DNA of 64,000 nt from Dehalococcoidia bacterium. Lineage in GTDB: Bacteria; Chloroflexota; Dehalococcoidia; SpSt-223. The translations under genes were made by a program, and so were the position numbers. The notes beneath the pieces are model-generated. The model was not told the origin of the DNA, searched no databases, and saw nothing but the letters and a program-made list of their open reading frames with translations. Each line of letters starts with the position of its first letter. Within the stretch, counting starts at the first letter, position 1. The stretch lies in assembly GCA_026003895.1 (NCBI GenBank), contig BPIC01000002.1, forward strand, positions 186,001 through 250,000, given 5' to 3'. This document shows, piece by piece, positions 23,403 through 33,491 of the stretch.

Positions 23403-23995
23403 GCGGCAGTCCGCTGGAACCGTCCGATCGTCAGGCTGATCGGGTACTCGGTGATGCCGACGATCAGCGCACCATCACGGTCATCGAGCGCCGCGATCGC
23501 GATCCGGCCAGCAACCCCGATGCGCTCCTCGCCCGGCCAGATGATCGCCCACGGGAGCCGCAGCGAGAGGGCGAACGAACCGGTCTCGGGCGTCTCGTCG
23601 GCATAACTCAGCGCCGGGTCGCAGCTGCCGCAGATGAGCTCGCCGCGCCAGTTTGTCTGGCCGATGGCCACCGGGTCGAGCTCGCGCGCTGTGACCCCAT
23701 CAGGCGCGAGCGGGAGATTGAGAATGACGATCACCGGTGCGCCCACCACTGGCCGCCCGTCCGGCCACACCACCCGTCCGCGCCACTCGATGCGCTCGCC
23801 CTCGACCCGGTCACGTGGCGACCACTCCGGGACGAGCACCACTGCCTCGTGCCGCACGGCTCGCTCGCTCGAGACCACGATCCGCTCGAGCGGGAGCTCC
23901 CCCTCGCCAGGTTCCTGAGCAAACAGCAGGGCCGGGACCATCGTCCCGGCCCAGAGCAGCACCGCGGCGACACTCGCCGCACTGATCACTCGCAT
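23390..23995 (-). CDS. exported hypothetical protein
   Basis: A 201-residue protein with a clear signal peptide (MRVISAASVAAVLLWAGT, cleavage near LFAQE). The mature part is beta-rich, with Ig-like stretches such as GRPVVGAPVIVIL and a CGSC pair. The ATG at 23995 stands 8 nt behind AGGAGG; another ATG 6 bases earlier is too close to it. It overlaps the endolysin start by 13 bp. Shares the phrase DGRPVVG(A/R)P with the next gene, hinting at a related domain. A receptor-binding or lysis role is not shown. Confidence 0.65.
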   Translation of the reverse strand: MRVISAASVAAVLLWAGTMVPALLFAQEPGEGELPLERIVVSSERAVRHEAVVLVPEWSPRDRVEGERIEWRGRVVWPDGRPVVGAPVIVILNLPLAPDGVTARELDPVAIGQTNWRGELICGSCDPALSYADETPETGSFALSLRLPWAIIWPGEERIGVAGRIAIAALDDRDGALIVGITEYPISLTIGRFQRTAAWID

Positions 23996-24022
23996 CGGCA
24001 TCCCCTCCTCTCGCGCATCGCG

Positions 24023-24577
24023 CTACCGCTCCCGCAGGAGCGCGAGCGCCCGCTCGAGATGGAGACGCGCCGTCTCGAGCTCCTGGGCGATCGCGGCCTG
24101 CTGGTCACCCGATGGCGCTGGTGGGATGGGTGTCCTGTTGAGCGGCAGCACGACAAACTCAAAATTGGGCAGCGCATGGTTCGTCTGCGCTGCCCACGCG
24201 ATCCCCTCGATCCGCACGCCCTCACTCTCGCACCAGTACGGTCCACGCGCCCGCGGACTGTCCGGCGGCGCAGTCGGGTCCACCCAGACATCGTTGCCAA
24301 CCACCCAGTCGCGCTGACCGCGCTCATCGGTCGTAAACGTCAACTGCCCATCGGGCCACCCGTAGGTGATCGGGCGGCCCACCACCGGCCGCCCGTCCAC
24401 ATCGACAAACCGCACCGTCATCGTCATCGGCCCCTCAGTGACCCAGATGCGGTTCAGTCGCAGTTTCGTCCGGTCCCAGGACGCCGTGAGATGAGGACCA
24501 AACCGCGCGCGCAACCACGTGACCGGTCGACGGACCTGCTGGTGGTCAAAAATCGGCACATCGGCAAACGGATCCAT
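24023..24577 (-). CDS. hypothetical virion-associated protein
   Basis: 184 residues. Contains a beta domain with VDVDGRPVVGRPITYGWPDG resembling the Ig-like part of the exported neighbour, and ends in a coiled-coil-like helix (AIAQELETARLHLERALALL). Position between the tail-fibre-type gene and the endolysin suggests a tail accessory or host-recognition protein. No signal peptide. Confidence 0.6.
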   Translation of the reverse strand: MDPFADVPIFDHQQVRRPVTWLRARFGPHLTASWDRTKLRLNRIWVTEGPMTMTVRFVDVDGRPVVGRPITYGWPDGQLTFTTDERGQRDWVVGNDVWVDPTAPPDSPRARGPYWCESEGVRIEGIAWAAQTNHALPNFEFVVLPLNRTPIPPAPSGDQQAAIAQELETARLHLERALALLRER

Positions 24578-24595
24578 ACGCCGCGCCCTCCCGCC

Positions 24596-27322
24596 TCAGT
24601 TGGTCACACGAAAACTGTCGCAGTAGAACAGAAACCCGTCTGGAATCAGGTCGGTCGTCCGGACCTCCAGCCCCACCGCGACCGACTGCGCGTTGCTGGG
24701 AAACGAACTGGTCACGGCCGTCGCCGAGATCTCCTTCCACGTGTAGGCCGCGACATCCATGATGTTCAGCGCTGGTATCACGAGATAGCCCGTTGACAGA
24801 TAGTTCAGGCCGTAGGTGTCGCTGTAAAACTCAAGCACAATGCGCGACAGCGTCCCGAGGTTCGGCGAGGTTGGGAACGAGAGCGAGCTGGCATACGCAA
24901 ACGTCACCGTGAGCATGCGCGACCGACTGAACACGAACGGCGCATCGCTCAGCACCAGCATGCCGATCTCGCCGCTCGGCCAGCCTGGCGGTGGTTGCCA
25001 GGCCGCACAGCGCGGACCGTCGACGCCGCCGGTCTGCGCCCAGAACGCCCGCCAGCTGTCCTGCGTGCCGATCGTCGCGATGTTCCAGTACGCCGGCAGA
25101 TCGGAGGCCAGCACTCGCGTTTGCTCGAAATTGCCGTTCGGCGGCATGCCCGGCCGCGGCAGGACGTAGGCGGATTTGGCGTAGTTCTCGAACGGTGTTT
25201 GTGGTGCGGCGCTCCGCCCATTCCACAGGCGCGGCAGCAGCTGCACGGCGATCGGCTGTCGTGGTGGCCAGCCGGGCAACGTCAGGACGTGCCGGCTGTC
25301 CGAGAACGTCGCGATGTACCACGGCGAGCTCCACCCCTGGGGCAGGATCGCAACCCGATACTCGCGGAACGCCGGCGTCTGGCGCGCCTGCTCCGCCGTC
25401 GTATCGACCTCGATCTCGATCGCATCGACGCGGGAGCGCAGCTGCCACGCCGAGAACGTCGCCTGTTGTGCCTGCTCATTCTCCTGGGCCCACGTCGCGT
25501 TGCCGAACCCGCCAGCATGCGACACCACCGCCACGCCGTACCAATCGCCGCTGCCGACCGATCGCGGGAACACGACCTCCGTGCCCTGCACCTCGGCGAT
25601 CATGGTGCCGCCGAGGTTGGGCGACAGCGAGCTCGTGTGCCGCGCGACCCGGTAGCCGCGGACCGTCGCCGGCACGGTCGGCTGCCCGACGACCGGCGTC
25701 CAGCGCACGAGTGTTCCATCGCGCACTGCCTGCACCGTGACACTCGCCGGCGCGGGCAACACACGCGCATCGCGTTTCCAGTACGTTGCGTTGTGTGTCC
25801 GGGGGCCAACGTTACCGTTCCAGTCCGCCGACACGACCTGGTAGTAGCGACCGCTCGCCGGGTCAGCCTGAATCGCGATCGACAGGCCGCTCGTTCGTCC
25901 TTCTTCGCGCTCGTCCTGGCCCAGCACGGTCTGCGCCGAGAACACCACGAACTCGCGCCAGCCCCGATCGAGCCGCGCGCGGTCGGTGGCGCTGATCGTC
26001 ACCAGCACGCCCGTTTCAATGCTCTGGACGGTGACGTTCGCGGGGTCCGGCGCGGGCGGCGGCGCGCTGTCATCCCCCCACGTCGGCGTCACGCTCTCGA
26101 CGCCGCTATCGCGCACGGCCACCACGCCAAAATGGGCCCAAAGATGCGCCTGGCCGTTGTCGATCACGTCCTGCGGCACGCCGCGCGTCGTCGGCCAGAG
26201 CACCCAGTTCGTCAGCGCGATCTCCTCCTCACCGCTCGCGTCAATCAGCCGCGCCGCCGCCGCCCAGTTGCGCGCGCTCGTATGCCGCCGCACGCGATAG
26301 CCCATCAGATCGGGGATCGGCGTTTTTGGCCAGCGGATCTCGAACCCGCCGGCGACCGCCTCGACCGTCACCGCGCCGACGTTCGGCGGCGGGTCGGTCT
26401 GCTGCCAGGTCGTGAACGTCATCTGGGTCGACCATGGGCCCGGAACGTTCGTGTAGTCAACGGCAGCAATCTGCGCGTCATAGTTGGTGCCCGGGCGCAG
26501 CCCCGCGATCGCGGCATCGACCGTCAACAACGTCACCACCGCCCCGGCGGGGTGTGCGCTCGGCCCAGTGGCAGGATCGCCCGGGACCGGCTCGACGCCG
26601 CGCGTCAGCGAGCTGATGGTTGCGGTCGGTCCGCCGCTCCAGACTAGTCGTCCCTGGATGATCTCGCTGCCAACGAGCACGCGCACGGTTTCGCCGGGCT
26701 GACAGACCGGAAACTCCGGATTGGCAACAATCGTCATGCTCGTCGCGCTCTCGGAAAGCGCCGCCGCCAGCGTCGTCGTCTGCGCAGTCGCCGGCTGCGG
26801 ATAGCTCGGCCCGACGAGGGTCCACTCGTTGCTGGTGCCGGCGAGGCGATAGCGCACCAGCACCTGCGGGATACCCTGAGCATAGAGGTCGTACTGCCCA
26901 CGCCGGATGGCGTGATAACGAATCAGGTGCGTCGCGGTATAGCCTCCCGCCGATGGTCCGCCGGAGCGTTGGAGCGTCGCGTGGATGACGAGCGTCGGCA
27001 GCGCGCGGGCGAGAAACGCCCCGCGGGACACCGCCTCGCCAACAAACCGCCGTTCGAGCCGATACCGCGGCTCGACCGGGTCGCGCTCACGCGAGATGAC
27101 CCACTGGTCGCCGACATGCAGCGGCTCACCGAGCGAGACCGGGAACGTTTCCTCGGCGCCGGACCCGAACCGGACCGTCACGCGGTTCGGCAGCCCCGTG
27201 AGCGTATCGGTGCCGACCGCGACCACCGTACCAACGCTCTCGACACGCCGGCCCGCAAACCGCTCGGCGAGCAGCGTCTCGAACTGACGCACCATCTGGG
27301 TGAGCTGGCGCTCACGGTCCAT
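24596..27322 (-). CDS. large tail protein with fibronectin III-like repeats
   Basis: A 908-residue tail-tip or fibre protein. It has a small N-terminal part with GRRVESVGTVVAVG, then repeated Fn3-like modules, each with a strand such as PPNVGAVTVEAVAGGFEIRW, VTVQSIETGVLVTISA or VTVQAVRDGTLVRW. The C-terminal 200 residues are a jelly-roll-like carbohydrate-binding segment (LPAYWNIATIG onward). TGATG overlap with the preceding gene. Host-surface recognition is the probable role. Confidence 0.7.
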   Translation of the reverse strand: MDRERQLTQMVRQFETLLAERFAGRRVESVGTVVAVGTDTLTGLPNRVTVRFGSGAEETFPVSLGEPLHVGDQWVISRERDPVEPRYRLERRFVGEAVSRGAFLARALPTLVIHATLQRSGGPSAGGYTATHLIRYHAIRRGQYDLYAQGIPQVLVRYRLAGTSNEWTLVGPSYPQPATAQTTTLAAALSESATSMTIVANPEFPVCQPGETVRVLVGSEIIQGRLVWSGGPTATISSLTRGVEPVPGDPATGPSAHPAGAVVTLLTVDAAIAGLRPGTNYDAQIAAVDYTNVPGPWSTQMTFTTWQQTDPPPNVGAVTVEAVAGGFEIRWPKTPIPDLMGYRVRRHTSARNWAAAARLIDASGEEEIALTNWVLWPTTRGVPQDVIDNGQAHLWAHFGVVAVRDSGVESVTPTWGDDSAPPPAPDPANVTVQSIETGVLVTISATDRARLDRGWREFVVFSAQTVLGQDEREEGRTSGLSIAIQADPASGRYYQVVSADWNGNVGPRTHNATYWKRDARVLPAPASVTVQAVRDGTLVRWTPVVGQPTVPATVRGYRVARHTSSLSPNLGGTMIAEVQGTEVVFPRSVGSGDWYGVAVVSHAGGFGNATWAQENEQAQQATFSAWQLRSRVDAIEIEVDTTAEQARQTPAFREYRVAILPQGWSSPWYIATFSDSRHVLTLPGWPPRQPIAVQLLPRLWNGRSAAPQTPFENYAKSAYVLPRPGMPPNGNFEQTRVLASDLPAYWNIATIGTQDSWRAFWAQTGGVDGPRCAAWQPPPGWPSGEIGMLVLSDAPFVFSRSRMLTVTFAYASSLSFPTSPNLGTLSRIVLEFYSDTYGLNYLSTGYLVIPALNIMDVAAYTWKEISATAVTSSFPSNAQSVAVGLEVRTTDLIPDGFLFYCDSFRVTN

Positions 27323-30300
27323 CAGGTGCGTCGCTCCTCGAGCCGCAGCGTGCCGCGCATCCCGCGACTGGTCGCCTCATACTCGGCGCCGACGATGAAA
27401 AAATCTCTCCCCTGAATCTCTTGTCCGCTCTCGTCGAGCATGATGCGCTCCACGCGCACTACATCGAGCAGCTCGAGGTCGTCATAGGCGCCGATCGGCA
27501 CCTCGATCGTCCAGCCGCCATTCGACCGTCGCAACTCGACGTCGGCGAGCGCGAGCGCATCCGCTTTGCTCATCGCGAACCGCGTGCCGAGCCGTAGTTT
27601 GCCGCCGATCCCCAGCGGGACCGCCGGATAGACGATATGCCATTCCTCCTGGCCGACATCGTTGCGCGCGAGAAACTCGATCTGCCCCGCCTGATGGCGC
27701 GGGCGCTCACCGGCGCGAATCTGGCCGCGCACTACCGCGAGCGTGATGGTCAGCGCTGGCGTCACGCCGCCGATCGCCGACACACTCCGCGGGTCCGGTT
27801 TCACGACGATCCGGCCATCGCGGCGCTCGTGCACTATCAGTGCGGCGCGCTCCGCGAGCGCCGTCACCGTTCGCCAGACGGACCCCTCGCTCACTGTCAG
27901 CGCGCGCACGGCCATACTCGGATAACAGATCCGCGCCCAGCGTGGCACGCCGGCGTCGGCCAGCAGCGCATCGATCACGTCGCTGACCGTGTGGGCCGCG
28001 CTCGGGATGCCGTTCACCGGGTTGATCGCCTCGGCGGTGCCGTCGCCACCAGCAACATAGACCGTGAGCTCGTTCAACCGCGCGCGTCCGCCATCGCTCA
28101 TCGCGTAGATATGGAAAATCACCCAGCGAGCGTGGATCGGTCCGAATGGCCCCGCGACGCTGTGGTACTGGGCCGGCGCGCTGTTGTCGACGACGCGCGC
28201 GACCGTCAGCCAGTCCGGGTTTTCGCCGAGATAGGTCAGCGGGTCGTTCGGGGAGGCCTGCGCCGACAATCGGATGTCATAGCGCGACGGGACCGGCGGC
28301 GGGCCGTCGCCCCGCCACCGCCGGCGCCAGCCAACGCCCTTGATCTGATAGTAGTTGGCATAGCCGAACTGCTGCGCCGCGCTGTGATGCTGCCCCACGC
28401 CGAGCCGCAGTGGCACGCGCAGGCGCAACTGCGCTCCAGCCTGCAACTGGGTGGCGCCCGTCCCATCGACTGGCGTGCGATCGACCCAGCGCGTCGCAAC
28501 GACGAGACGATTGCCCGTTTTCTGCCGATAGGCAAACCGGATCGGCGCCGTCACCCCGTTGACGGTCGCGTACTGGTCGCTGGTCATGATCACCCAGTTG
28601 CTCTCACTCGCAACCGGGAGATATTGGGCATCGTTGACGAGGATGCTGTCGCCGTCATCCTCGACTACGGTCGGCGCCGGAAACTCGCCGAGGTCGACTT
28701 TGATCCACTCGCCGCCCTGTAGTGTGCTTTCATTCCCGATGACTGGCACCCGCTCGACCCAGTCGGCGCTGGTGCCACTGTCGAGGTTGTAGCGTACCGG
28801 TACGGGATTGCCGTCCTCATACTCCTCGAACACGCCGCCGCCGACCGCGCCGGAGCCGCCGAGGCCGGCGATATACGGCGATGGTCGCTCACGCCGGATG
28901 CTCATGCCGGTGCGAATGCCGCCCGGTTGTCCCGTGAGATTGGGTCCCGTTCCCTGCACCGGCGCCCCGCTCCAGACCGGGACGCGATACCCCGCTGGGC
29001 CCGCCTCGGCGCCTGGGAGCGTGTTCTGGTCGGCGTAGTTGTCGCCGCCAGCATGGCACCACCAGCCGCCCGGCGGCGGTGAGGTGGGCGTCCCCCACAT
29101 CACCACATCGTGCCACTCCTCAGCAAACCGACCGGGCGCGCGCACACCCGGCGCGTCGTCGTGGTCGTCATCGACGGCGATGTAGATGTCGTAGGCGCCA
29201 GCGTTCTGGCGCGCGCGCCGTATCCCCACCCAATCGCCGCGCGGGTCGAGGAAAAACTCGGCGCCCACCCCTCGGTAGGCCCGATTGCGCGGGGCGAGCG
29301 TGCCGTCGGGCAGGCGCAGTCCCTCGCGATAGCCATCGCAGTCGCGATAGGAGTACACGAGCGTTCCCTCAGGCACATCAAACTGCGCTCGAAACACGTC
29401 CGCGTCGTAACAGACGATCACCGAGTTCATCTGTTTGATGAACGTCGCGTCGATCGGATAGCCGTTCCGTCGCCCGAGATAGACCCGCTGGCCACGGCTG
29501 TTCTCGAGCACGATGTTGTTCAGATACTCGAGCGTGTCGCGCTCGTTCGGCTCGCCGTTCGGCTGCTCACTGTCCTCCGGATGCCGCGTGTTGCAGATCT
29601 CGATCCACGTTTGCTGTTGGCGACTCCAGCGCCCGCCCTCTGGCGCACTGCAATACACCTGCTGGATCCGGATGCCATAATCGATCCACCGTTTCGCGCG
29701 GTTCGGACTCACTCCACGCGCATTCAGCTCATTCCGTACCGGCGACCCGGCCGAGACCCAGAGCGTCCCGAGGTTGTCGTCGGCAGTGCGCATCGGCCCG
29801 AGGTCACCAGCGCGATACCCCCCCTCCTCCGGCACCACGCCAGGATCGCTGAGCGTGCTCGACGCCGTCCGCTGTCCCGCGACCGTCGCCAGCCCGAACA
29901 GCCGCGCCGGTCGATGCGTGAGCCGCAGATATTTGTTGCGGCCGCGTGCCGTCACGCGCCACGTCACCACACCACGACTGTCGAGCATCGGCTCTGGCTG
30001 GTCGAGATACCCGAGAAACCGGTCGCGCCAGCTGGTCCAGGCTCCGGTGATATCGTCCCACTGGCGCTGTTGGATCAAAATGCTGGCATCCTGGACGATC
30101 AGCTGGCTATTCCAGTTCACACCCTCGAGCGCCACCTGCCATGTTGCCTCGTTGCCAGCTACCTCACCGGAAAACCGCACCCGCGTCACGCGAGACGTGA
30201 TCTCACACCACTGGCGGACCCGCGTCCCGATCCCATAGTTGCTCGATGTTCCCGCGATGCGACGAACAAAATCCAGGCGCGTCACCCCGCCACCGAGCGC

Positions 30301-30603
30301 GACCGTGCGCTCGTAGGTGAACCAGCTCGCCTCGTCGTCATCGTCACCGATCAGCACGGCACCACGGCTGAGGAATGCCGCCCCACCGGTGAGATAGACC
30401 GAGAGCGGGCTGTCGACCCAGCTGTCACCACTCCGGATCTGACCGAACGGCGTTTCCAACGTCGCTACCGCCGTCGTCACGGTGGCAAGCCCGAGCGCGA
30501 CCGCGTTGTCCCCGACGGCGTCGAGCGGCCCGCCCACAAACACGCGCGTCTCGGTGTCCTGGACTCGCGCTTCAGGATGCGTATATTCAGCCCACGGGAT
30601 CAT
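27322..30603 (-). CDS. large tail-tip/baseplate protein
   Basis: A 1093-residue protein following the tail genes. The N-terminal third describes a beta-rich baseplate-type fold (TRVRFSGEVAGNEATW, LIVQDASILIQQRQWDD). The middle holds an RYNLDSGTSADWVERVPV segment with Asn/Asp-rich loops. The C-terminal 200 residues (SVWRTVTALAERAALIVHERRDG) resemble tail-hub/endopeptidase-like regions of siphophage tip proteins. No peptidase motif is certain. Overlaps both neighbours by 1-4 bp. Confidence 0.65.
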   Translation of the reverse strand: MIPWAEYTHPEARVQDTETRVFVGGPLDAVGDNAVALGLATVTTAVATLETPFGQIRSGDSWVDSPLSVYLTGGAAFLSRGAVLIGDDDDEASWFTYERTVALGGGVTRLDFVRRIAGTSSNYGIGTRVRQWCEITSRVTRVRFSGEVAGNEATWQVALEGVNWNSQLIVQDASILIQQRQWDDITGAWTSWRDRFLGYLDQPEPMLDSRGVVTWRVTARGRNKYLRLTHRPARLFGLATVAGQRTASSTLSDPGVVPEEGGYRAGDLGPMRTADDNLGTLWVSAGSPVRNELNARGVSPNRAKRWIDYGIRIQQVYCSAPEGGRWSRQQQTWIEICNTRHPEDSEQPNGEPNERDTLEYLNNIVLENSRGQRVYLGRRNGYPIDATFIKQMNSVIVCYDADVFRAQFDVPEGTLVYSYRDCDGYREGLRLPDGTLAPRNRAYRGVGAEFFLDPRGDWVGIRRARQNAGAYDIYIAVDDDHDDAPGVRAPGRFAEEWHDVVMWGTPTSPPPGGWWCHAGGDNYADQNTLPGAEAGPAGYRVPVWSGAPVQGTGPNLTGQPGGIRTGMSIRRERPSPYIAGLGGSGAVGGGVFEEYEDGNPVPVRYNLDSGTSADWVERVPVIGNESTLQGGEWIKVDLGEFPAPTVVEDDGDSILVNDAQYLPVASESNWVIMTSDQYATVNGVTAPIRFAYRQKTGNRLVVATRWVDRTPVDGTGATQLQAGAQLRLRVPLRLGVGQHHSAAQQFGYANYYQIKGVGWRRRWRGDGPPPVPSRYDIRLSAQASPNDPLTYLGENPDWLTVARVVDNSAPAQYHSVAGPFGPIHARWVIFHIYAMSDGGRARLNELTVYVAGGDGTAEAINPVNGIPSAAHTVSDVIDALLADAGVPRWARICYPSMAVRALTVSEGSVWRTVTALAERAALIVHERRDGRIVVKPDPRSVSAIGGVTPALTITLAVVRGQIRAGERPRHQAGQIEFLARNDVGQEEWHIVYPAVPLGIGGKLRLGTRFAMSKADALALADVELRRSNGGWTIEVPIGAYDDLELLDVVRVERIMLDESGQEIQGRDFFIVGAEYEATSRGMRGTLRLEERRT

Positions 30604-30851
30604 GCCTGCGCGCTCTGCACCTCAGTCGTCTCGTCGTCCGTCGTCGCCGCCGCGAGACGCAACGCGATCGCGCCATCATCGCGCACCACCGCACCGAGCA
30701 CGCGATCGTCGTCCAATCCCATCGCGGCGACCGTGATCGTCAACGCCGCCTGATACGCCGCATCAGCGCGCTGTTTGTCGAGCATGAACGTCATCAGCCG
30801 CTCAGCGATCCGCTGCGGCACCGTGATATCACGCATCGCGTCGTTCGTCAT
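30600..30851 (-). CDS. small hypothetical tail-module protein
   Basis: 83 residues, helical start (RIAERLMTFMLDKQRADAAYQAALTI) and acidic end (TTDDETTEVQ). Four-base overlap with the tail-tip gene. Unknown function; probably a minor tail component or chaperone. Confidence 0.6.
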   Translation of the reverse strand: MTNDAMRDITVPQRIAERLMTFMLDKQRADAAYQAALTITVAAMGLDDDRVLGAVVRDDGAIALRLAAATTDDETTEVQSAQA

Positions 30852-30852
30852 C

Positions 30853-31233
30853 TCAGAACGGCCGCATCCCAGGATTCATCGGCGGTCCCGGTCGCGCCAA
30901 TCGCAACAACAGCGCTCGCGCTGCTTTTGGCGGACGCGCTTGCTGCTCCATCTCGGCAAACGCCTGCCAGAACGCCTGCGGCGTCAAACCAAACGTTTTC
31001 GTCAGCTCTGCCCGCATCGCCGCGCTGGTCTGCAGATCGAGCGTATCGCGCCATTCCGCGAGCTCGCGAATGTCACGATGGACATCCTGCAGTCGCGTCG
31101 CCACATCACGCACGCGCTGCACAAACGTCAGCAACAACTGCACCTCACGCGCCGTCTCCTCCTGGTCCGCTTCGATGATCGTGCCGTCCGGCGTTGGCAC
31201 AATCCATTTGCCGCTGGCGTCACGTGATAGCAT
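30853..31233 (-). CDS. hypothetical protein, coiled coil
   Basis: 126 residues from the ATG at 31233 that overlaps the fibre gene stop (TGATG). An N-terminal hairpin-like segment (SGKWIVPTPDGTIIEA) leads into a long helix (LLTFVQRVRDVATRLQDVHR) and a Pro-rich tail. It could be a fibre chaperone or a minor tail protein. Confidence 0.6.
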   Translation of the reverse strand: MLSRDASGKWIVPTPDGTIIEADQEETAREVQLLLTFVQRVRDVATRLQDVHRDIRELAEWRDTLDLQTSAAMRAELTKTFGLTPQAFWQAFAEMEQQARPPKAARALLLRLARPGPPMNPGMRPF

Positions 31234-32540
31234 CACTCCTCCCATCGGAACAGTTCGTAGACCGCGTAATGCACGCCCTGCGTGCCACCAGATCCTTGTA
31301 TGTACCGGATCCACCCGCTCGCCGCGTCGACATTACATCCAGTTCCCTTCCAGACAATCTGCACGCCCATCGTGCCGTCCGGCCCGCGGTGCCAGAGACA
31401 AAACGCGCTATAGCCAAAATCGCCGTTGATTCCCGGGTTGCCGATCAGGCCCATCATGATGATGCCCATCGTGACGTTGGCCGTCGGTTGCCAGATGTTC
31501 GTCCACGTGTTGTTTGGCACATGCACCAGGCCACGCGCCTGTCCAGTGACCGTGACGACGCCGTTCCGGCGGCTGATCCGCAGCGGCGTGTGCAGCCATG
31601 CGCCATTGTCGGCATAGGCGCGAATTTCGAAATGCGTCCCGCTGTTCGAACCGGTTTCCGCCGCGTTGGTGGCGAGCAGCGCCCAGCGATTGGTGCCCAT
31701 CCGTCGCCAGATCAGCCACCGCTCGTTACTAGCGGTCGGCGAGTTGAACACGAGGTCCGCTGATGACCAGTCACCGCTATCCAAAAGCACAGGATGGCGG
31801 AACTGCACCGTCCCACTATCACGCCAGATCGACATCGGCGTCGACAGCCAGTCGCCGCTGTTGTTGTACCGATCGATATGGAGATCGCTGCCGATATTGC
31901 CGCCGCCTTCCGTTGCCGACGACATCGACAGCGCCCACCGTTTCACGCTGTTTCGCCGGAAGACGAGGTTGCCCGTCTGCCCCGATTGGGTGGCGTTGAG
32001 ATTGGCGAGGTCACCGCCCGTCCGATTGACGTAGAACTCGCCGTTCGCGGAGATGACGTTCCAGCGACGATTGATCGAGATCGGCGTGGCGAGATAGCTG
32101 CCGTTATCGGCATAACTGTTGATCGCGAAATTGCTGCCCTCGTTCGACCCGCTCTCACTGTCGGCGTTGACGCCGAACGTCCAACGCGTCTGGCCGCTCC
32201 GGCGAAACCCCACGTACGCGCCGAGCGTCGTGTTGGCGACATTGACCGCAAGCGGCTGGTCGACGACAGACGAACGCGCTATCACACCGGCAGGCTGCGC
32301 GCCGTTGCGCGCAATCTCGAGCGCCGCGTTCGCGCTCGCGCCATCGTCACTGACCGCGTACAGGCGCAGCGCACTATCGCTATCAACGCCAACGCGCCAT
32401 ACGCGCTGATTGGCTGGAGTGGTCGTACGCCGCAACACCAGTTGGCCGCTGAGGTCGAGATTGGTGCCCGTCGTCATGACGTGCAGTCGTCGCGGCGGCG
32501 GTTCGTAGCGGAGCAGCCGTTCAGTGACAAAATAGCCCAT
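31233..32540 (-). CDS. tail fibre protein with about 50-residue repeats
   Basis: 435 residues. Three clear repeats share the pattern RW-(T/A)-(F/L), then an Asn/Ala-(S/E)-(S/T)GSN-like turn, a YADNG or YNNSG loop, and a TP-(I/M/L)-x-I-x-R end, for example SYADNGSYLATPISINR and AYADNGAWLHTPLRISR. Such repeats occur in trimeric phage fibres. The C-terminal 100 residues (WTNIWQPTANVTMG) differ and may be the receptor-binding head. ATG at 32540 preferred over a GTG 6 bp upstream. Confidence 0.75.
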   Translation of the reverse strand: MGYFVTERLLRYEPPPRRLHVMTTGTNLDLSGQLVLRRTTTPANQRVWRVGVDSDSALRLYAVSDDGASANAALEIARNGAQPAGVIARSSVVDQPLAVNVANTTLGAYVGFRRSGQTRWTFGVNADSESGSNEGSNFAINSYADNGSYLATPISINRRWNVISANGEFYVNRTGGDLANLNATQSGQTGNLVFRRNSVKRWALSMSSATEGGGNIGSDLHIDRYNNSGDWLSTPMSIWRDSGTVQFRHPVLLDSGDWSSADLVFNSPTASNERWLIWRRMGTNRWALLATNAAETGSNSGTHFEIRAYADNGAWLHTPLRISRRNGVVTVTGQARGLVHVPNNTWTNIWQPTANVTMGIIMMGLIGNPGINGDFGYSAFCLWHRGPDGTMGVQIVWKGTGCNVDAASGWIRYIQGSGGTQGVHYAVYELFRWEE

Positions 32541-32546
32541 CGTCAC

Positions 32547-33074
32547 TCACCGCACGATCGTGGTCGCGTTGACGGCGATCATCAGCCAGGTCTGCGCGCT
32601 GCCGCCGGTGTTCGTGAACCGCACCCGCGCATAGCTCAGCACGCGCTCGACGCTGAACGCCATCACGGTGCCGACGGTCATCTCGGGGAACGTGGCCGTA
32701 TCCGGGTAGGGGATCGTCTCGAGATAGGTGCGCCCGGACGGGAACGTGTCGTCGTGACTCTGCTCGATGACGAGCGTGCCGGCGCGGTCTGTGCCGACCG
32801 CGCCGACCACCCGAGTCCAATCGCTGCCACTCGCCGTCGGACTGGTCCAGGTGGCGTTGTTGGCGAGGGCGACGTTACTGAACCCGACCTGTTTGAATGC
32901 CTGCGGCGCCGTCCGGATGGTGCCGTCGTCGTTCACCTTGATCGGCCAGTAACCGAGATCGTCTTTCTGGCCGGCGAGCACGACGGGCACCGCCCACCCG
33001 ATGCCCTGGATCGCGGCGGTGGCCACCCGCCGGATCTCACTGCCGTCGAACAGATAGAGGTCAGCCTGGGCCAT
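32547..33074 (-). CDS. minor tail/fibre-associated protein
   Basis: 175 residues, beta-rich, starting MAQADLYLFDGSEI. The C-terminus SYARVRFTNTGGSAQTWLMIAVNAT resembles virion surface domains. Placed between the fibre gene and the small tail gene at 33084. Family unknown. Confidence 0.6.
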   Translation of the reverse strand: MAQADLYLFDGSEIRRVATAAIQGIGWAVPVVLAGQKDDLGYWPIKVNDDGTIRTAPQAFKQVGFSNVALANNATWTSPTASGSDWTRVVGAVGTDRAGTLVIEQSHDDTFPSGRTYLETIPYPDTATFPEMTVGTVMAFSVERVLSYARVRFTNTGGSAQTWLMIAVNATTIVR

Positions 33075-33083
33075 CAGTCTCCT

Positions 33084-33491
33084 CTACTCGTGCGCATCAT
33101 GTAGTCGCTCCATCCGCGTCACGCGGACCACCACCTGCAACCGCCGCTGCACGGCGAACATCCCACTCACCGGCCGCCAGATCACGCACCGATAATCGCC
33201 CCAGCGGTCGCTCGAGCCGCTGGTGCCAAAATCAACGCAGCGGATATAGCCCACCACACACGGCGCGGCATCGCCACCGACCGCCGCCCAGAGCGTCGCC
33301 CAGAACTCCACCGGCACGACCGCCCAGACGAGTTCGCGCCCCTGTTTGGTCGAGGTGAGCGTCGGTTGCCCGAGCAGGTTCTCTGGCCCTGGGTCTGGCG
33401 CCAGATACCGCACCTCGCTCGGCTGGATCGGCAGCGGGGTGTTCAGCCCAGCATCGGTGCTCGCGAGGCTGTAGGCGTAGCTCACCGGCAT
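33084..33491 (-). CDS. hypothetical tail protein
   Basis: 135 residues downstream of the tape measure gene, sharing a base with its stop. Beta-rich, with GRELVWAVVPVEFWATLWAA and a WGDYRCVIWRPVSG segment. The place next to the tape measure suits a distal-tail protein, but I see no diagnostic motif. Confidence 0.6.
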   Translation of the reverse strand: MPVSYAYSLASTDAGLNTPLPIQPSEVRYLAPDPGPENLLGQPTLTSTKQGRELVWAVVPVEFWATLWAAVGGDAAPCVVGYIRCVDFGTSGSSDRWGDYRCVIWRPVSGMFAVQRRLQVVVRVTRMERLHDAHE

